A DNA stretch of 64,000 nucleotides from NCBI RefSeq assembly GCF_016861845.1, contig NZ_BOLV01000005.1, forward strand, positions 62,001 to 126,000. Direction: 5' to 3'. The stretch is from Lacticaseibacillus suilingensis (GTDB taxonomy: Bacteria; Bacillota; Bacilli; Lactobacillales; Lactobacillaceae). Position numbers and translations under genes: made by a program. Shown here in pieces: positions 53,503 through 60,699 of this stretch; within the stretch, counting starts at the first letter, position 1, and every line of letters starts with the position of its first letter. The notes beneath the pieces were generated by a model. The model saw only the letters and a program-made list of their open reading frames with translations, was not told the DNA's origin and ran no database searches.

Positions 53503-54546
53503 CTATTCACCTCCCAGCAGTTCCTTGACCCGCGGAATCACCTTGGTCGCGTAGTTGCGAATCGTGTCTTCCCGCTGGTGCAAAAGCTGGCCGCCGGTGC
53601 CGTAAACCAGGTCGAAGCGCTGCATGTCCAGCGCCTTCATGTTTTTGGCAATCTTCTGGGCCACTTGTTCTGGCGTGCCGACATAGTAGGCGCCTTTGTC
53701 GATTTCGAATTCGAAGCGATCGCGGGTCATTGGCGCCCAGCCGCGGTCGATGCCAATTCGATCCATCTCAGCCTTGATGTACTTGAAACCCACTTCGACG
53801 GCTTCTTGTTCGTCATCCAAAATGATGCCATGGGCGTGCATGCCGAGCGGATGCTCTGGCTTCTTCAACTGCTTGGCCGCCTTATGGTACAAGTCGACGT
53901 AAGGGCGGAAGCGAATTGGTTCGCCGCCGATAATGGCAATCACGACGGGAATGTCGTAGTAAACGGCGCGGATGATGGATTCTGGTGAGCCGCCCACCGC
54001 CAAACTGGTGGCAATGGTTTCGCTTTTTGGCAACTGGGGATAAACCGTGGTGTCAGTGAGCTTCTGGGTAAACTTGCCAGACCAGTTCATCGGCTTGCCT
54101 TCTAGCAGCTTTTGCCACATGGCGATTTTTTCGACAAACAGTTCATCGTAGTTTTGCAGGTCATAGCCGTAAAGCGGGAAGGATTCGGTGAACGACCCGC
54201 GGCCGAGCATGATTTCTTCGCGGCCTTGCGACAGGCCATGCAAGGTGCTGAAGCGTTCAAACACGCGCACCGGATCATCAGAGCTCAGCACGGTGACCGC
54301 GGTGCCGAGCTTAATGCGCTTGGTGACCGCCGCCATGGCGCCGAGTACAACTTCAGGGCTGGAAATAGCAAATTCAGGGCGATGATGCTCCCCTAAGGCA
54401 ATCAAATCAATGCCCAAGTCGTCTGCCATTTTGGCTTCTTTAACCACTTGGCGCAGGGTTTCGCCGCCGTCCATGGCCGTGCCGTCATCCTTGAAGCCGA
54501 TGTCACCGAAAGTGTCCAAACCGAATTGATATTTTTTTGCCGTCAT
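53503..54546 (-). CDS. LLM-class flavin-dependent oxidoreductase (luciferase-like)
   Basis: 347 aa. TIM-barrel luciferase-like protein: GLDTFGDIG start, IDLIALGEHHRPEFAISSPEVVLGAMAAVTKRIKLGTAVTVLSSDDPVRVFERFSTL is the FMN-binding region (about residues 44-100). Reduced-flavin donor likely supplied by the downstream F420/NADP-type enzyme. Substrate unknown. An inverted repeat in its upstream region resembles an HxlR/YodB box. Confidence 0.85.
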   Translation of the reverse strand: MTAKKYQFGLDTFGDIGFKDDGTAMDGGETLRQVVKEAKMADDLGIDLIALGEHHRPEFAISSPEVVLGAMAAVTKRIKLGTAVTVLSSDDPVRVFERFSTLHGLSQGREEIMLGRGSFTESFPLYGYDLQNYDELFVEKIAMWQKLLEGKPMNWSGKFTQKLTDTTVYPQLPKSETIATSLAVGGSPESIIRAVYYDIPVVIAIIGGEPIRFRPYVDLYHKAAKQLKKPEHPLGMHAHGIILDDEQEAVEVGFKYIKAEMDRIGIDRGWAPMTRDRFEFEIDKGAYYVGTPEQVAQKIAKNMKALDMQRFDLVYGTGGQLLHQREDTIRNYATKVIPRVKELLGGE

Positions 54547-54566
54547 TTTTACTAGCCTCCGTTTTG

Positions 54567-54597
54567 CTTACTTTTTGTAAGTACAAGGGTATCTTAC
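54567..54597 (-). promoter_or_regulatory. HxlR-type operator upstream of the LLM gene
   Basis: CTTAC TTTTT GTAAG (54567-54581), a perfect 5-5-5 inverted repeat, with one more CTTAC at 54593-54597. It overlaps a plausible -10 on the minus strand. Boxes of this form bind HxlR/YodB redox regulators; none is encoded in the window. Confidence 0.45.
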
Positions 54598-54701
54598 ATG
54601 GTGCTCAAGGGAAAAGCAAGAGGGGCCGCGAAATTTATTTGCGCAGACGCGAGGTTTTGGTTTCGCTTGACTTCCGCTACAATGAAAGGCGGGAAGGGGC
54701 C

Positions 54702-55901
54702 TTGATTTTGGCTTTAGCAGATTCAACTTTCATGTTGCCACCGGCAGCGCAACTCACCGCCCAGCAGCAAGCCTTGCAGACGCGGCTGTTGCAGTTTATT
54801 CAGGTGCACCAACACGATGAGACAACGGCAGTGTTTGTGCTCCATGGTGATGCGGGTTCGGGGAAAAGCGCGGTGCTCAATGCCGTGTTCACCACCTTGC
54901 AGCATCAGGCCCACCAACCAGACAGTGCGCTGGCCGTTTTGCACAATCGGTTGTTAGTCAACCACAACGAAATGCTGAAAATCTACTGGGCCGTCGCGGC
55001 CGCAGATCCGTTGCTCCACAAAAGTGACTTTCAAAAGCCAACCCCGTTCATCAATGCCGCAACCAAGCAGCATCGCCGCTATGATGTGGTGTTTGTGGAT
55101 GAAGCGCAACTGCTGCTGAGTCAAAAAGATGCCTTTAATCATTTTGATCAGGCCAACCAGCTCGATGCTTTGCTACCGCTGGCGCATGTGGTGGTGCTGG
55201 TGGTGGACTTTAACCAAGTGGTGAAGCTCAAAAGTTTGTGGACGCCGGCGATGCTTAAGCAGCATTTGGCCGGTCATCAGGTTGAATCAGCTGAGTTAAC
55301 CCATCAACTGCGGATGCAGGACCCAGCCGTGAGCGCCTGGATCAATGCCTTCGTGGCCGGGCGCCTCCTGCCTTTGCCCAAACCAGCGGATTATGAACTG
55401 AGAGTGTTCCCGGATGGCGCGCCGCTGGTCGCGTGGGTGCGGGCTAAAGAAGCTGAATATGGCCTAGCGCGGTTGATTGCGACCACCGATTTTCCGTTTC
55501 GGGTGTTTGGCACTCGCACCTGGTACGTGCAGGCGGGGAGTGTGCGCTTGCCTTGGGATAAAATCAACTTCACCGATCGGCCATGGGCGAGTCGGCCGGA
55601 AACTTTAGGCGAGGTGGGGTCAATCTACACGATTCAGGGCTTTGACCTGAACGCGGCCGGGGTGATACTGGGTCCCAGTTTGGATTATGATGAAGCGACC
55701 GACCGCTTGACGGTGGATCCAAGCCGCTTTGAGGATCAAACCGCGTTTCGCCGTCGCCCGGATCTGGCTGATGACGAGGCGGCCAAGGCGGCGATTATTC
55801 GCCATGTGGCTAATATTTTGCTCAAGCGCGGGCGGCGCGCCTTGGGCATTTACGCGGTTAATCCGCGGTTGCGGGCGCGGCTGTTGGCTTTAGCGCAGTA
55901 A
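54702..55901 (+). CDS. DUF2075 family ATPase/helicase-like protein
   Basis: 399 aa with TTG start at 54702 (GGGAAGGGG upstream); an ORF reaching 54537 covers the promoter (TACAAT at 54678-54683). Walker A HGDAGSGKSAVL (about residues 54-65), Walker B YDVVFVDEAQLL and the family block GSIYTIQGFDLNAAGVILGP. DUF2075 proteins are P-loop nucleases/helicases related to Schlafen group 3. It precedes a TetM-like gene by 9 bases (operon). Confidence 0.75.
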   Translation: MILALADSTFMLPPAAQLTAQQQALQTRLLQFIQVHQHDETTAVFVLHGDAGSGKSAVLNAVFTTLQHQAHQPDSALAVLHNRLLVNHNEMLKIYWAVAAADPLLHKSDFQKPTPFINAATKQHRRYDVVFVDEAQLLLSQKDAFNHFDQANQLDALLPLAHVVVLVVDFNQVVKLKSLWTPAMLKQHLAGHQVESAELTHQLRMQDPAVSAWINAFVAGRLLPLPKPADYELRVFPDGAPLVAWVRAKEAEYGLARLIATTDFPFRVFGTRTWYVQAGSVRLPWDKINFTDRPWASRPETLGEVGSIYTIQGFDLNAAGVILGPSLDYDEATDRLTVDPSRFEDQTAFRRRPDLADDEAAKAAIIRHVANILLKRGRRALGIYAVNPRLRARLLALAQ

Positions 55902-55910
55902 GGAGTAAGC

Positions 55911-57860
55911 ATGAAACAAATCACAGCAGGGATTGTGGCGCATGTGGATGCCGGTAAAACCACGTTATCCGAAGCCTTGCTTTATCAAACCGGCGCGGTG
56001 CGGCAACTGGGCCGCGTGGATAACGGGGATGCCTTTTTGGATTCCGACCGGCTGGAAAAACAGCGCGGGATCACGATTTTTTCGCATCAGGCCCAGCTGC
56101 ACTATCAGGATCTGACGTTAACCTTGCTGGACACCCCAGGACACGTGGACTTTGCCAGCCAAACCGAGCAGGTGCTGCCGGTGTTGGACTACGCGATTTT
56201 AGTGGTGGCCGCCAGCGACCATTTGCCCGGTTACACGCGGACCTTGTGGCGCCTGCTGCAGCGGTATCAGGTGCCGACTTTCATTTTTGTCAATAAAATG
56301 GATGTCGCCACTGCAGACCGCGCGGCGATGTTGAAGCTGCTGCAAACCGGGTTAAGCGAGGGCTGTCAGCCTTTTGACCAGGCTTTGGACGCAGAAACCT
56401 TAGCCTTGCAGGATGACCAGGCGCTGGATGAATACATGAGTCGCAATGCCTTGGCTGATGCAACAATTCAGCGCTTGATTGCCAAGCGCCAGGTATTCCC
56501 GGTGTACTTTGGGGCAGGGCTCAAGCTCACTGGCGTTGATGCCTTGCTGGCAGGGCTAGCTAAATGGACAGTGTCGATGAAGCCGCAACCAGCGTTTGCC
56601 GCCCGGGTCTTCAAGGTGTCCTATGATGACAAAGGCGAGCGCCTGACCTGGGTGCGCGTCACCGGCGGCACGCTGGCGCCTAAAGCGCTAGTGCTAGGAG
56701 AGCAGAAAGCCAATCAGCTGCGTGTTTATAATGGGGTGAAGTACACGGTGGCCAGTGCGGTGCAAGCCGGTGAGGTGTGCGCCATCCCTGGCTTGAGTGA
56801 CACCAAACCGGGCATGGGGCTCGGTGTTGAGCCAAACGCGCCGGCGCCCCTGTTGCAGCCGGTACTAACCTACGCGCTTGATCCCCTGCAGGAAGAGCTG
56901 CAGCGCTGCGTAGCGGCCCTGCGTCAACTAGAAGATGAAGATCCAGCGCTGCATGTGACTTGGTCGCCACATTTGCAAGAAGTCCGGGTGCAGCTGATGG
57001 GCAAGGTGCAACTGGAAATCTTGCAGCAATTGCTTCAGCAACGGTTTAACTTAACCGTCGCCTTTGACGCCGGCAGTATTCTGTATCAGGAAACCATCAC
57101 CCAGGCGGTGGAAGGAGTGGGACATTTTGAACCGCTGCGCCACTATGCAGAGGTGCATCTGCTGATGCAGCCCGGCCCGCGCGGTAGCGGGCTGATCTTT
57201 GCCAGCGACTGCAGCCTGGAAGTACTCGCCAAAAACTGGCAGCATCTCGTTTTGGCTAATCTCGCGGCCAAGGAACATCGTGGCGTGTTGACGGGGTCGC
57301 CCTTGACTGACACCAAAATTACGCTGGTGACCGGGCGCGCCAGCAACGTGCATACCGTCGGCGGCGATTTCCGCGAAGCCACTTGGCGTGCAGTGCGGCA
57401 AGGGCTGATGATGCTCAAACAAACTGGCGGCTGCCAGCTCTTGGAGCCTTGGTACAGCTTTCGGCTAGAAGTAGCGCAAACTCAGATCGGCCGGGCGATG
57501 AGCGATATCGAGCGCATGGCCGGCCTGTGCGATCCGCCCAGTGCACCGGCAGCCAATGGCATGGTGCTTCTGACCGGGTATGCGCCAGTGGCGGAGATGC
57601 AGGACTATGGGCAAGTCGTCAATGCCTACACGCATGGTCAGGGCCAACTAGAGTGCGTGGTTGATGGCTATCGGCCGTGCCATAACGAGGCGGCCGTGAT
57701 CGCCGAGCGGGGTTACACCGAAGTGGGCGATACCGATAACCTAACCGGCTCCGTGTTTTGTGCACATGGCGCGGGCTACCCAGTGGCCTGGCAGGATGTC
57801 CCGGCGGCGGCACATGTGCCGTATCGGTATGATGCGGCGGCGCTTCAAGCGCTGGCTTAA
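55911..57860 (+). CDS. TetM-like ribosomal-protection GTPase
   Basis: 649 aa, ATG after AAGGAG. EF-G-like GTPase: G1 AHVDAGKTTL (10-19), G2 RGIT, G3 DTPGHVDF (72-79), G4 NKMD, then domains II-V. Size and order fit the TetM/TetO family, which removes tetracycline from the ribosome; genes of this type are also chromosomal in lactobacilli. Resistance cannot be concluded without testing. It shares a transcript with a DUF2075 gene; no mobile element is adjacent. Confidence 0.85.
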   Translation: MKQITAGIVAHVDAGKTTLSEALLYQTGAVRQLGRVDNGDAFLDSDRLEKQRGITIFSHQAQLHYQDLTLTLLDTPGHVDFASQTEQVLPVLDYAILVVAASDHLPGYTRTLWRLLQRYQVPTFIFVNKMDVATADRAAMLKLLQTGLSEGCQPFDQALDAETLALQDDQALDEYMSRNALADATIQRLIAKRQVFPVYFGAGLKLTGVDALLAGLAKWTVSMKPQPAFAARVFKVSYDDKGERLTWVRVTGGTLAPKALVLGEQKANQLRVYNGVKYTVASAVQAGEVCAIPGLSDTKPGMGLGVEPNAPAPLLQPVLTYALDPLQEELQRCVAALRQLEDEDPALHVTWSPHLQEVRVQLMGKVQLEILQQLLQQRFNLTVAFDAGSILYQETITQAVEGVGHFEPLRHYAEVHLLMQPGPRGSGLIFASDCSLEVLAKNWQHLVLANLAAKEHRGVLTGSPLTDTKITLVTGRASNVHTVGGDFREATWRAVRQGLMMLKQTGGCQLLEPWYSFRLEVAQTQIGRAMSDIERMAGLCDPPSAPAANGMVLLTGYAPVAEMQDYGQVVNAYTHGQGQLECVVDGYRPCHNEAAVIAERGYTEVGDTDNLTGSVFCAHGAGYPVAWQDVPAAAHVPYRYDAAALQALA

Positions 57861-57959
57861 GCCGCTGCAATGGGGGTGGCGGGTTGCTCGAGCAAAGGAA
57901 GCGGCACGTGGATTTGCTTCTCTCGAGCCTGCGCTGATGCTTTTGATTCAACCCCATGT

Positions 57960-57965
57960 TACACT
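57960..57965 (+). promoter_or_regulatory. Extended -10 of antitoxin RNA copy 1
   Basis: TG T TACACT (57957-57965) is an extended -10 element, placed about 7 bases before the expected start of the copy 1 antisense RNA. Confidence 0.5.
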
Positions 57966-57971
57966 CAAAAC

Positions 57972-58037
57972 TGTAAGTAGCTATTCCATCTGAGCACAAG
58001 AGCCATTACTCGGTGGTTGAGTAATGGCTCTTTTTTT
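57972..58037 (+). ncRNA. Fst-type antitoxin RNA, copy 1
   Basis: About 66 nt from an extended -10 promoter to a hairpin terminator (stem 57998-58011 with 58019-58032, then seven T). Positions 57974-57998 match 20 of 25 bases of the toxin start region 58150-58174, so the RNA can pair with the ribosome-binding and start region of the copy 1 toxin mRNA on the other strand. Size equals the 65-66 nt of RNA II of the enterococcal par (Fst) locus. Confidence 0.65.
57998..58037 (+). terminator. Terminator of antitoxin copy 1
   Basis: AAGAGCCATTACTC with GAGTAATGGCTCTT and seven T. Confidence 0.85.
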
Positions 58038-58077
58038 CGCTTTATCAAGCGTGTGGGTCAGAGGCAACCAAGACGGT

Positions 58078-58165
58078 TATCGTCGCCTATCTAACCAATC
58101 AGCGAACAGCCAATCGCCATCCCCACCAGCACTGGGGCGATAACGGTCATAAGTAGCTCATGCAT
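58078..58165 (-). pseudogene. Fst-family toxin, copy 1, frameshifted
   Basis: The ATG at 58165 follows GGAGGTG and begins MHELLMTVIAPVLVGMAIG, the family motif IAPxxVG included. One missing base compared with copy 2 causes a stop at 58091 after 24 codons, and the charged C-terminus seen in copy 2 (DKRR-type) is lost; it can be read in the other frame to 58078. Probably an inactive toxin. Confidence 0.7.
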
Positions 58166-58201
58166 CTGGACACACCTCCTGACGAGGCGGTTGCCACGGG
58201 T

Positions 58202-58210
58202 AGTATGCCA
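58202..58210 (-). promoter_or_regulatory. Extended -10 of toxin copy 1
   Basis: TGGCATACT on the minus strand, the same sequence as at copy 2 (58595-58603). Confidence 0.5.
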
Positions 58211-58323
58211 TGTGAAAGACAGATTGACGAGGAACTTGCTTTAGGTTTGAGAAACAAAGACTTGAGGCAGAGTGAAGGCTGAGGCATAGGAGTCGGTATG
58301 CTGTATTTTTTGCCTTGGCATGT

Positions 58324-58329
58324 TATACT
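58324..58329 (+). promoter_or_regulatory. Extended -10 of antitoxin RNA copy 2
   Basis: TG T TATACT at 58321-58329, a near-consensus extended -10, about 7 bases before the predicted RNA start. Confidence 0.6.
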
Positions 58330-58347
58330 GACGGAGCAAGTAACGAT

Positions 58348-58407
58348 TTCATGAAGGCACAAGAGCCACCACTCGTTTTCATGAAGGCACAAGAGCCACC
58401 ACTCGTT
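58348..58407 (+). repeat. Exact 30-bp tandem duplication in antitoxin copy 2
   Basis: Two adjacent identical 30-base units (starting TTCATGAAGGCACAAGAGCC). Each unit carries part of the toxin-pairing element and the left arm of the terminator stem. Confidence 0.9.
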
Positions 58408-58430
58408 GGGCGAGTGATGGCTCTTTTTTC
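58391..58430 (+). terminator. Terminator of antitoxin copy 2
   Basis: 15-bp stem (AAGAGCCACCACTCG with CGAGTGATGGCTCTT, one mismatch) followed by T; formed with the second repeat unit. Confidence 0.85.
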
Positions 58431-58468
58431 GCTTCCTCAAGCGTGTGAGTCGGAGGCAACCAAGACAG

Positions 58469-58558
58469 TTATCGTCGCTTATCCAACCAATCAGCGAACA
58501 GTTCAATGACGATCCCCACCAACATTGGGGCAATAACAGTCACAAGTAACATCTTCAT
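58469..58558 (-). CDS. Type I toxin-antitoxin system, Fst-family toxin, copy 2
   Basis: 29 aa, too short for standard gene calls. ATG at 58558 follows GGAGGTG by 7 bases. Sequence MKMLLVTVIAPMLVGIVIEL plus a tail ending in DKRR: one membrane helix with the family motif IAPxxVG and a charged C-terminus, the hallmarks of Fst/Ldr-type membrane toxins. It is on the strand opposite to its antitoxin RNA and converges on a shared terminator as in the enterococcal par locus. Confidence 0.85.
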   Translation of the reverse strand: MKMLLVTVIAPMLVGIVIELFADWLDKRR

Positions 58559-58594
58559 GATGGCACACCTCCTCACGAGGCAGTTGCCGCAAGT

Positions 58595-58603
58595 AGTATG
58601 CCA
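58595..58603 (-). promoter_or_regulatory. Extended -10 of toxin copy 2
   Basis: TGGCATACT on the minus strand, giving an mRNA of about 200 nt down to the terminator, as for RNA I of par. Confidence 0.5.
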
Positions 58604-58678
58604 TGTGAACTGCAGGCTGACGAGATTTTTGCCTAACTGAAAAGAAGGTTGGGAGTAGAGGGCACGCTTGCCAGTGCC

Positions 58679-60628
58679 TTAAACCTTCATCCGCGTTGTG
58701 GTGACGGTATCACCCAAGCGATGCACAACCACCGCTTGGGCATGAAAAGCTGTCCCATCTAAGGCGTACACCTTTTTGCCCCGGAACAGTTCTTGATGCA
58801 TGATGCCTACGCTGTAACGCTCGGTAGGGCTCACCGCAATCTGCCAGCCAGAGCCTTCGGCAGAGGGCAGCGGTTGATCCAGATTTTGCAAAATCGGCAC
58901 CGCTGTCACGGTGGCAGTTTTCGGCGCGATAATCGTGGTTTGACTGATGCGGTCCGTGAACGCCGTGTGGAAGGCCAGCACTTGATGGGGCTCGACCTCA
59001 TTGTAGCGCGGCGAAAACGGTGCTTCAGCCACGGTGTAAGGACTAGCGTTGATCAGCTGCCATTGATCGTTCAGCAGCGCACCGTTAGCGGTCTGGGCCA
59101 TTGTGACGCTGGGGTCAAGGTGGAAATACTGGGTCAATTCATGCGTGCCATCGACCTGCACTTCATCGGTCACCACCCAAATGCTGCCTGGGAGGCTGAC
59201 GATTTTGCGGGTCCAGACGCTCAGCGGTTGGCTGCCGATGATGGTGCCTTCGAGATAGTGAGACTTGCCGCAGTGGCGAACATAAGGCTTCAGCGGGGTG
59301 CCGTATTGCGCGTATTCCCAGCTGGCACTGGGGGCGCATGGCGTGAACTGGTCCACCATGATGGCGTTATGGGCGGCGATGGTTTTCAGCGCCACGCGCA
59401 GGGGATGGTCTTCGCGATACGTGTACCGCCCGGAGTCAACCAGCAGCGGCTGGCCCTTGGCATACAGCGAGAAGTGGTTATTGTCACTGTGGCCGTGGCC
59501 GCTACCCAACGGTCCACCATTGAAGAACAGAAAATCAGCATCCTTTTGCCAGCTGCTGCGAATGGCATAGTTACCGCTATCGACCCCGTCAAAAACCAAG
59601 TCGGCTGGGGTGGCTTCAGGCGCGGCGTTAAAGGCTTGCACACCAGGTTGGCCGAGCCAGTAGAGGCTTTCTGGACTGAGGGTGGCTTCAGTGTAGCCCG
59701 TGAGCCGCGGCTGGTGCAAAATCACAGCGGCGCGATCGAAGACATCCGTGGCAACGATGCGATCGGTATCGCCGAACAATTCTAGTTCGCCGCTGGGCGT
59801 CAGCGTTAAAGCCAAGGCGCGGGTCATCTTTTTAGCGAATGGCACTAGGACCGTCACATCGCGTTGGCGCTGGTTTTGGCTGGCAATGGCCCGGAGCAAA
59901 CCATTCAGCACCTCAACGTGATACATCAAGGACTGTTCCCATTGCATTCCATCGTCAAAAACCTGTAGGCCCAGCTGTTCGGCGAGCTCGGTTTCCGCCC
60001 ATTGATAAAGCGGTTGGTCAGCAAAATCTGGTAGCAAAATCGGCAGCACCGTCAACAACGCGCAGGTTTGAATACTGCCCCAGTTGCTGGTTTTGTACTT
60101 GGGGATGTACTGGGCTTTGAGGTAATTGGCTTGGGCGAGCAGGCTGTCAGCGAGCGGGGCCAACACTTCATCCGGCAGAAGCTCGGCTTCCGCTAGATAA
60201 GTCAGGGCATCGACGATATTCACGAGCCGAATGCCGGTATCCAAGGTGCGGGTTGAATTCTCTGGTTTTAGGGTCGGATGCTGCGCCACCCAGGTCTGCA
60301 AATAGGCCAGCGCGGCCTGGTTGAATTCCGGCCGGTTGGTCAGGCGGGCGGCCAAAATGAGATCGCTGAGCCAGTCCATGCGGTTCAGCATGAAGCACCA
60401 TTCTGGATCGTCGTTGCGTACAGCCTCATAGTCCATGGGGTTCAACTGATAAGGTCGGGTACAGCGCTCCATATCCCATGGCTTGTCGAACAGAAACGTG
60501 CGGTGCAGCAGGCGCTCGGCATCGGCAATAATAGCGCGTTGGGCGCTGGCAGAGAAGGCCTTCGGGTCAAAGCCGCGAGCGGCGGCAGTTTGCAAGAGCT
60601 GGGTTTTGATGTAATTAAGATCAGCCAA
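58679..60628 (-). CDS. Heparinase II/III-family polysaccharide lyase
   Basis: 649 aa with TTG start at 60628, six bases after GGAGG. Residues about 60-330 form the (alpha/alpha) toroid (DTGIRLVNIVDALTYLAEAELL, KTSNWGSIQTCALLTVLP, DGMQWEQSLMYHVEVLNGLLR); from about 365 the beta-sandwich with the catalytic segment LGSGHGHSDNNHFSLYAKGQPLLVDSGRYTYRE. No signal peptide, so it acts in the cytosol on imported oligosaccharides. Last gene of the PTS/GH88 operon. Confidence 0.85.
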   Translation of the reverse strand: MADLNYIKTQLLQTAAARGFDPKAFSASAQRAIIADAERLLHRTFLFDKPWDMERCTRPYQLNPMDYEAVRNDDPEWCFMLNRMDWLSDLILAARLTNRPEFNQAALAYLQTWVAQHPTLKPENSTRTLDTGIRLVNIVDALTYLAEAELLPDEVLAPLADSLLAQANYLKAQYIPKYKTSNWGSIQTCALLTVLPILLPDFADQPLYQWAETELAEQLGLQVFDDGMQWEQSLMYHVEVLNGLLRAIASQNQRQRDVTVLVPFAKKMTRALALTLTPSGELELFGDTDRIVATDVFDRAAVILHQPRLTGYTEATLSPESLYWLGQPGVQAFNAAPEATPADLVFDGVDSGNYAIRSSWQKDADFLFFNGGPLGSGHGHSDNNHFSLYAKGQPLLVDSGRYTYREDHPLRVALKTIAAHNAIMVDQFTPCAPSASWEYAQYGTPLKPYVRHCGKSHYLEGTIIGSQPLSVWTRKIVSLPGSIWVVTDEVQVDGTHELTQYFHLDPSVTMAQTANGALLNDQWQLINASPYTVAEAPFSPRYNEVEPHQVLAFHTAFTDRISQTTIIAPKTATVTAVPILQNLDQPLPSAEGSGWQIAVSPTERYSVGIMHQELFRGKKVYALDGTAFHAQAVVVHRLGDTVTTTRMKV

Positions 60629-60646
60629 AATTATCCTCCAAGCAAG

Positions 60647-60679
60647 CTAGCGCCAACCGTCAGGGACAGTTGGCGCTAG
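60647..60679. other. Intercistronic hairpin between EIID and heparinase genes
   Basis: CTAGCGCCAAC with GTTGGCGCTAG (11-bp perfect stem). On the minus (sense) strand no T-run follows, so it is not a terminator there; it lies directly before the lyase ribosome-binding site and may tune its expression or mRNA stability. Confidence 0.5.
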
Positions 60680-60699
60680 TCTTTTTTATATTGTGGTGA

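Larger units (their letters stand above)
58336..58430 (+). ncRNA. Fst-type antitoxin RNA, copy 2 (with 30-bp duplication)
   Basis: Predicted RNA of about 95 nt, ending at a hairpin (58391-58405 with 58411-58425, then T). Positions 58337-58361 match 21 of 25 bases of 58543-58567, the start region of the toxin copy 2, so it can mask its ribosome-binding site. It contains an exact tandem duplication of 30 bases (58348-58377 and 58378-58407), which explains why it is about 30 nt longer than copy 1. Confidence 0.65.

Noticed and set aside
55911-57860. Acquired tetracycline resistance determinant
   Set aside because: No mobile element, composition like the neighbours and a housekeeping-type partner gene; a native homologue is at least as likely.
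57884-57895. TTGCTCGAGCAA as an operator
   Set aside because: A 12-base palindrome between a gene end and the antitoxin promoter, with no second copy or promoter relation; chance is sufficient.
58348-58407. Two 30-bp repeats as the start of a CRISPR array
   Set aside because: The units are directly adjacent with no spacer between them, and there is no leader or cas gene; they lie inside a predicted antitoxin RNA.
58793-59785. 330-codon plus-strand frame opposite the heparinase-type gene
   Set aside because: Long antisense frames are common in GC-rich genes; the minus-strand frame has the complete lyase motifs and a good start.
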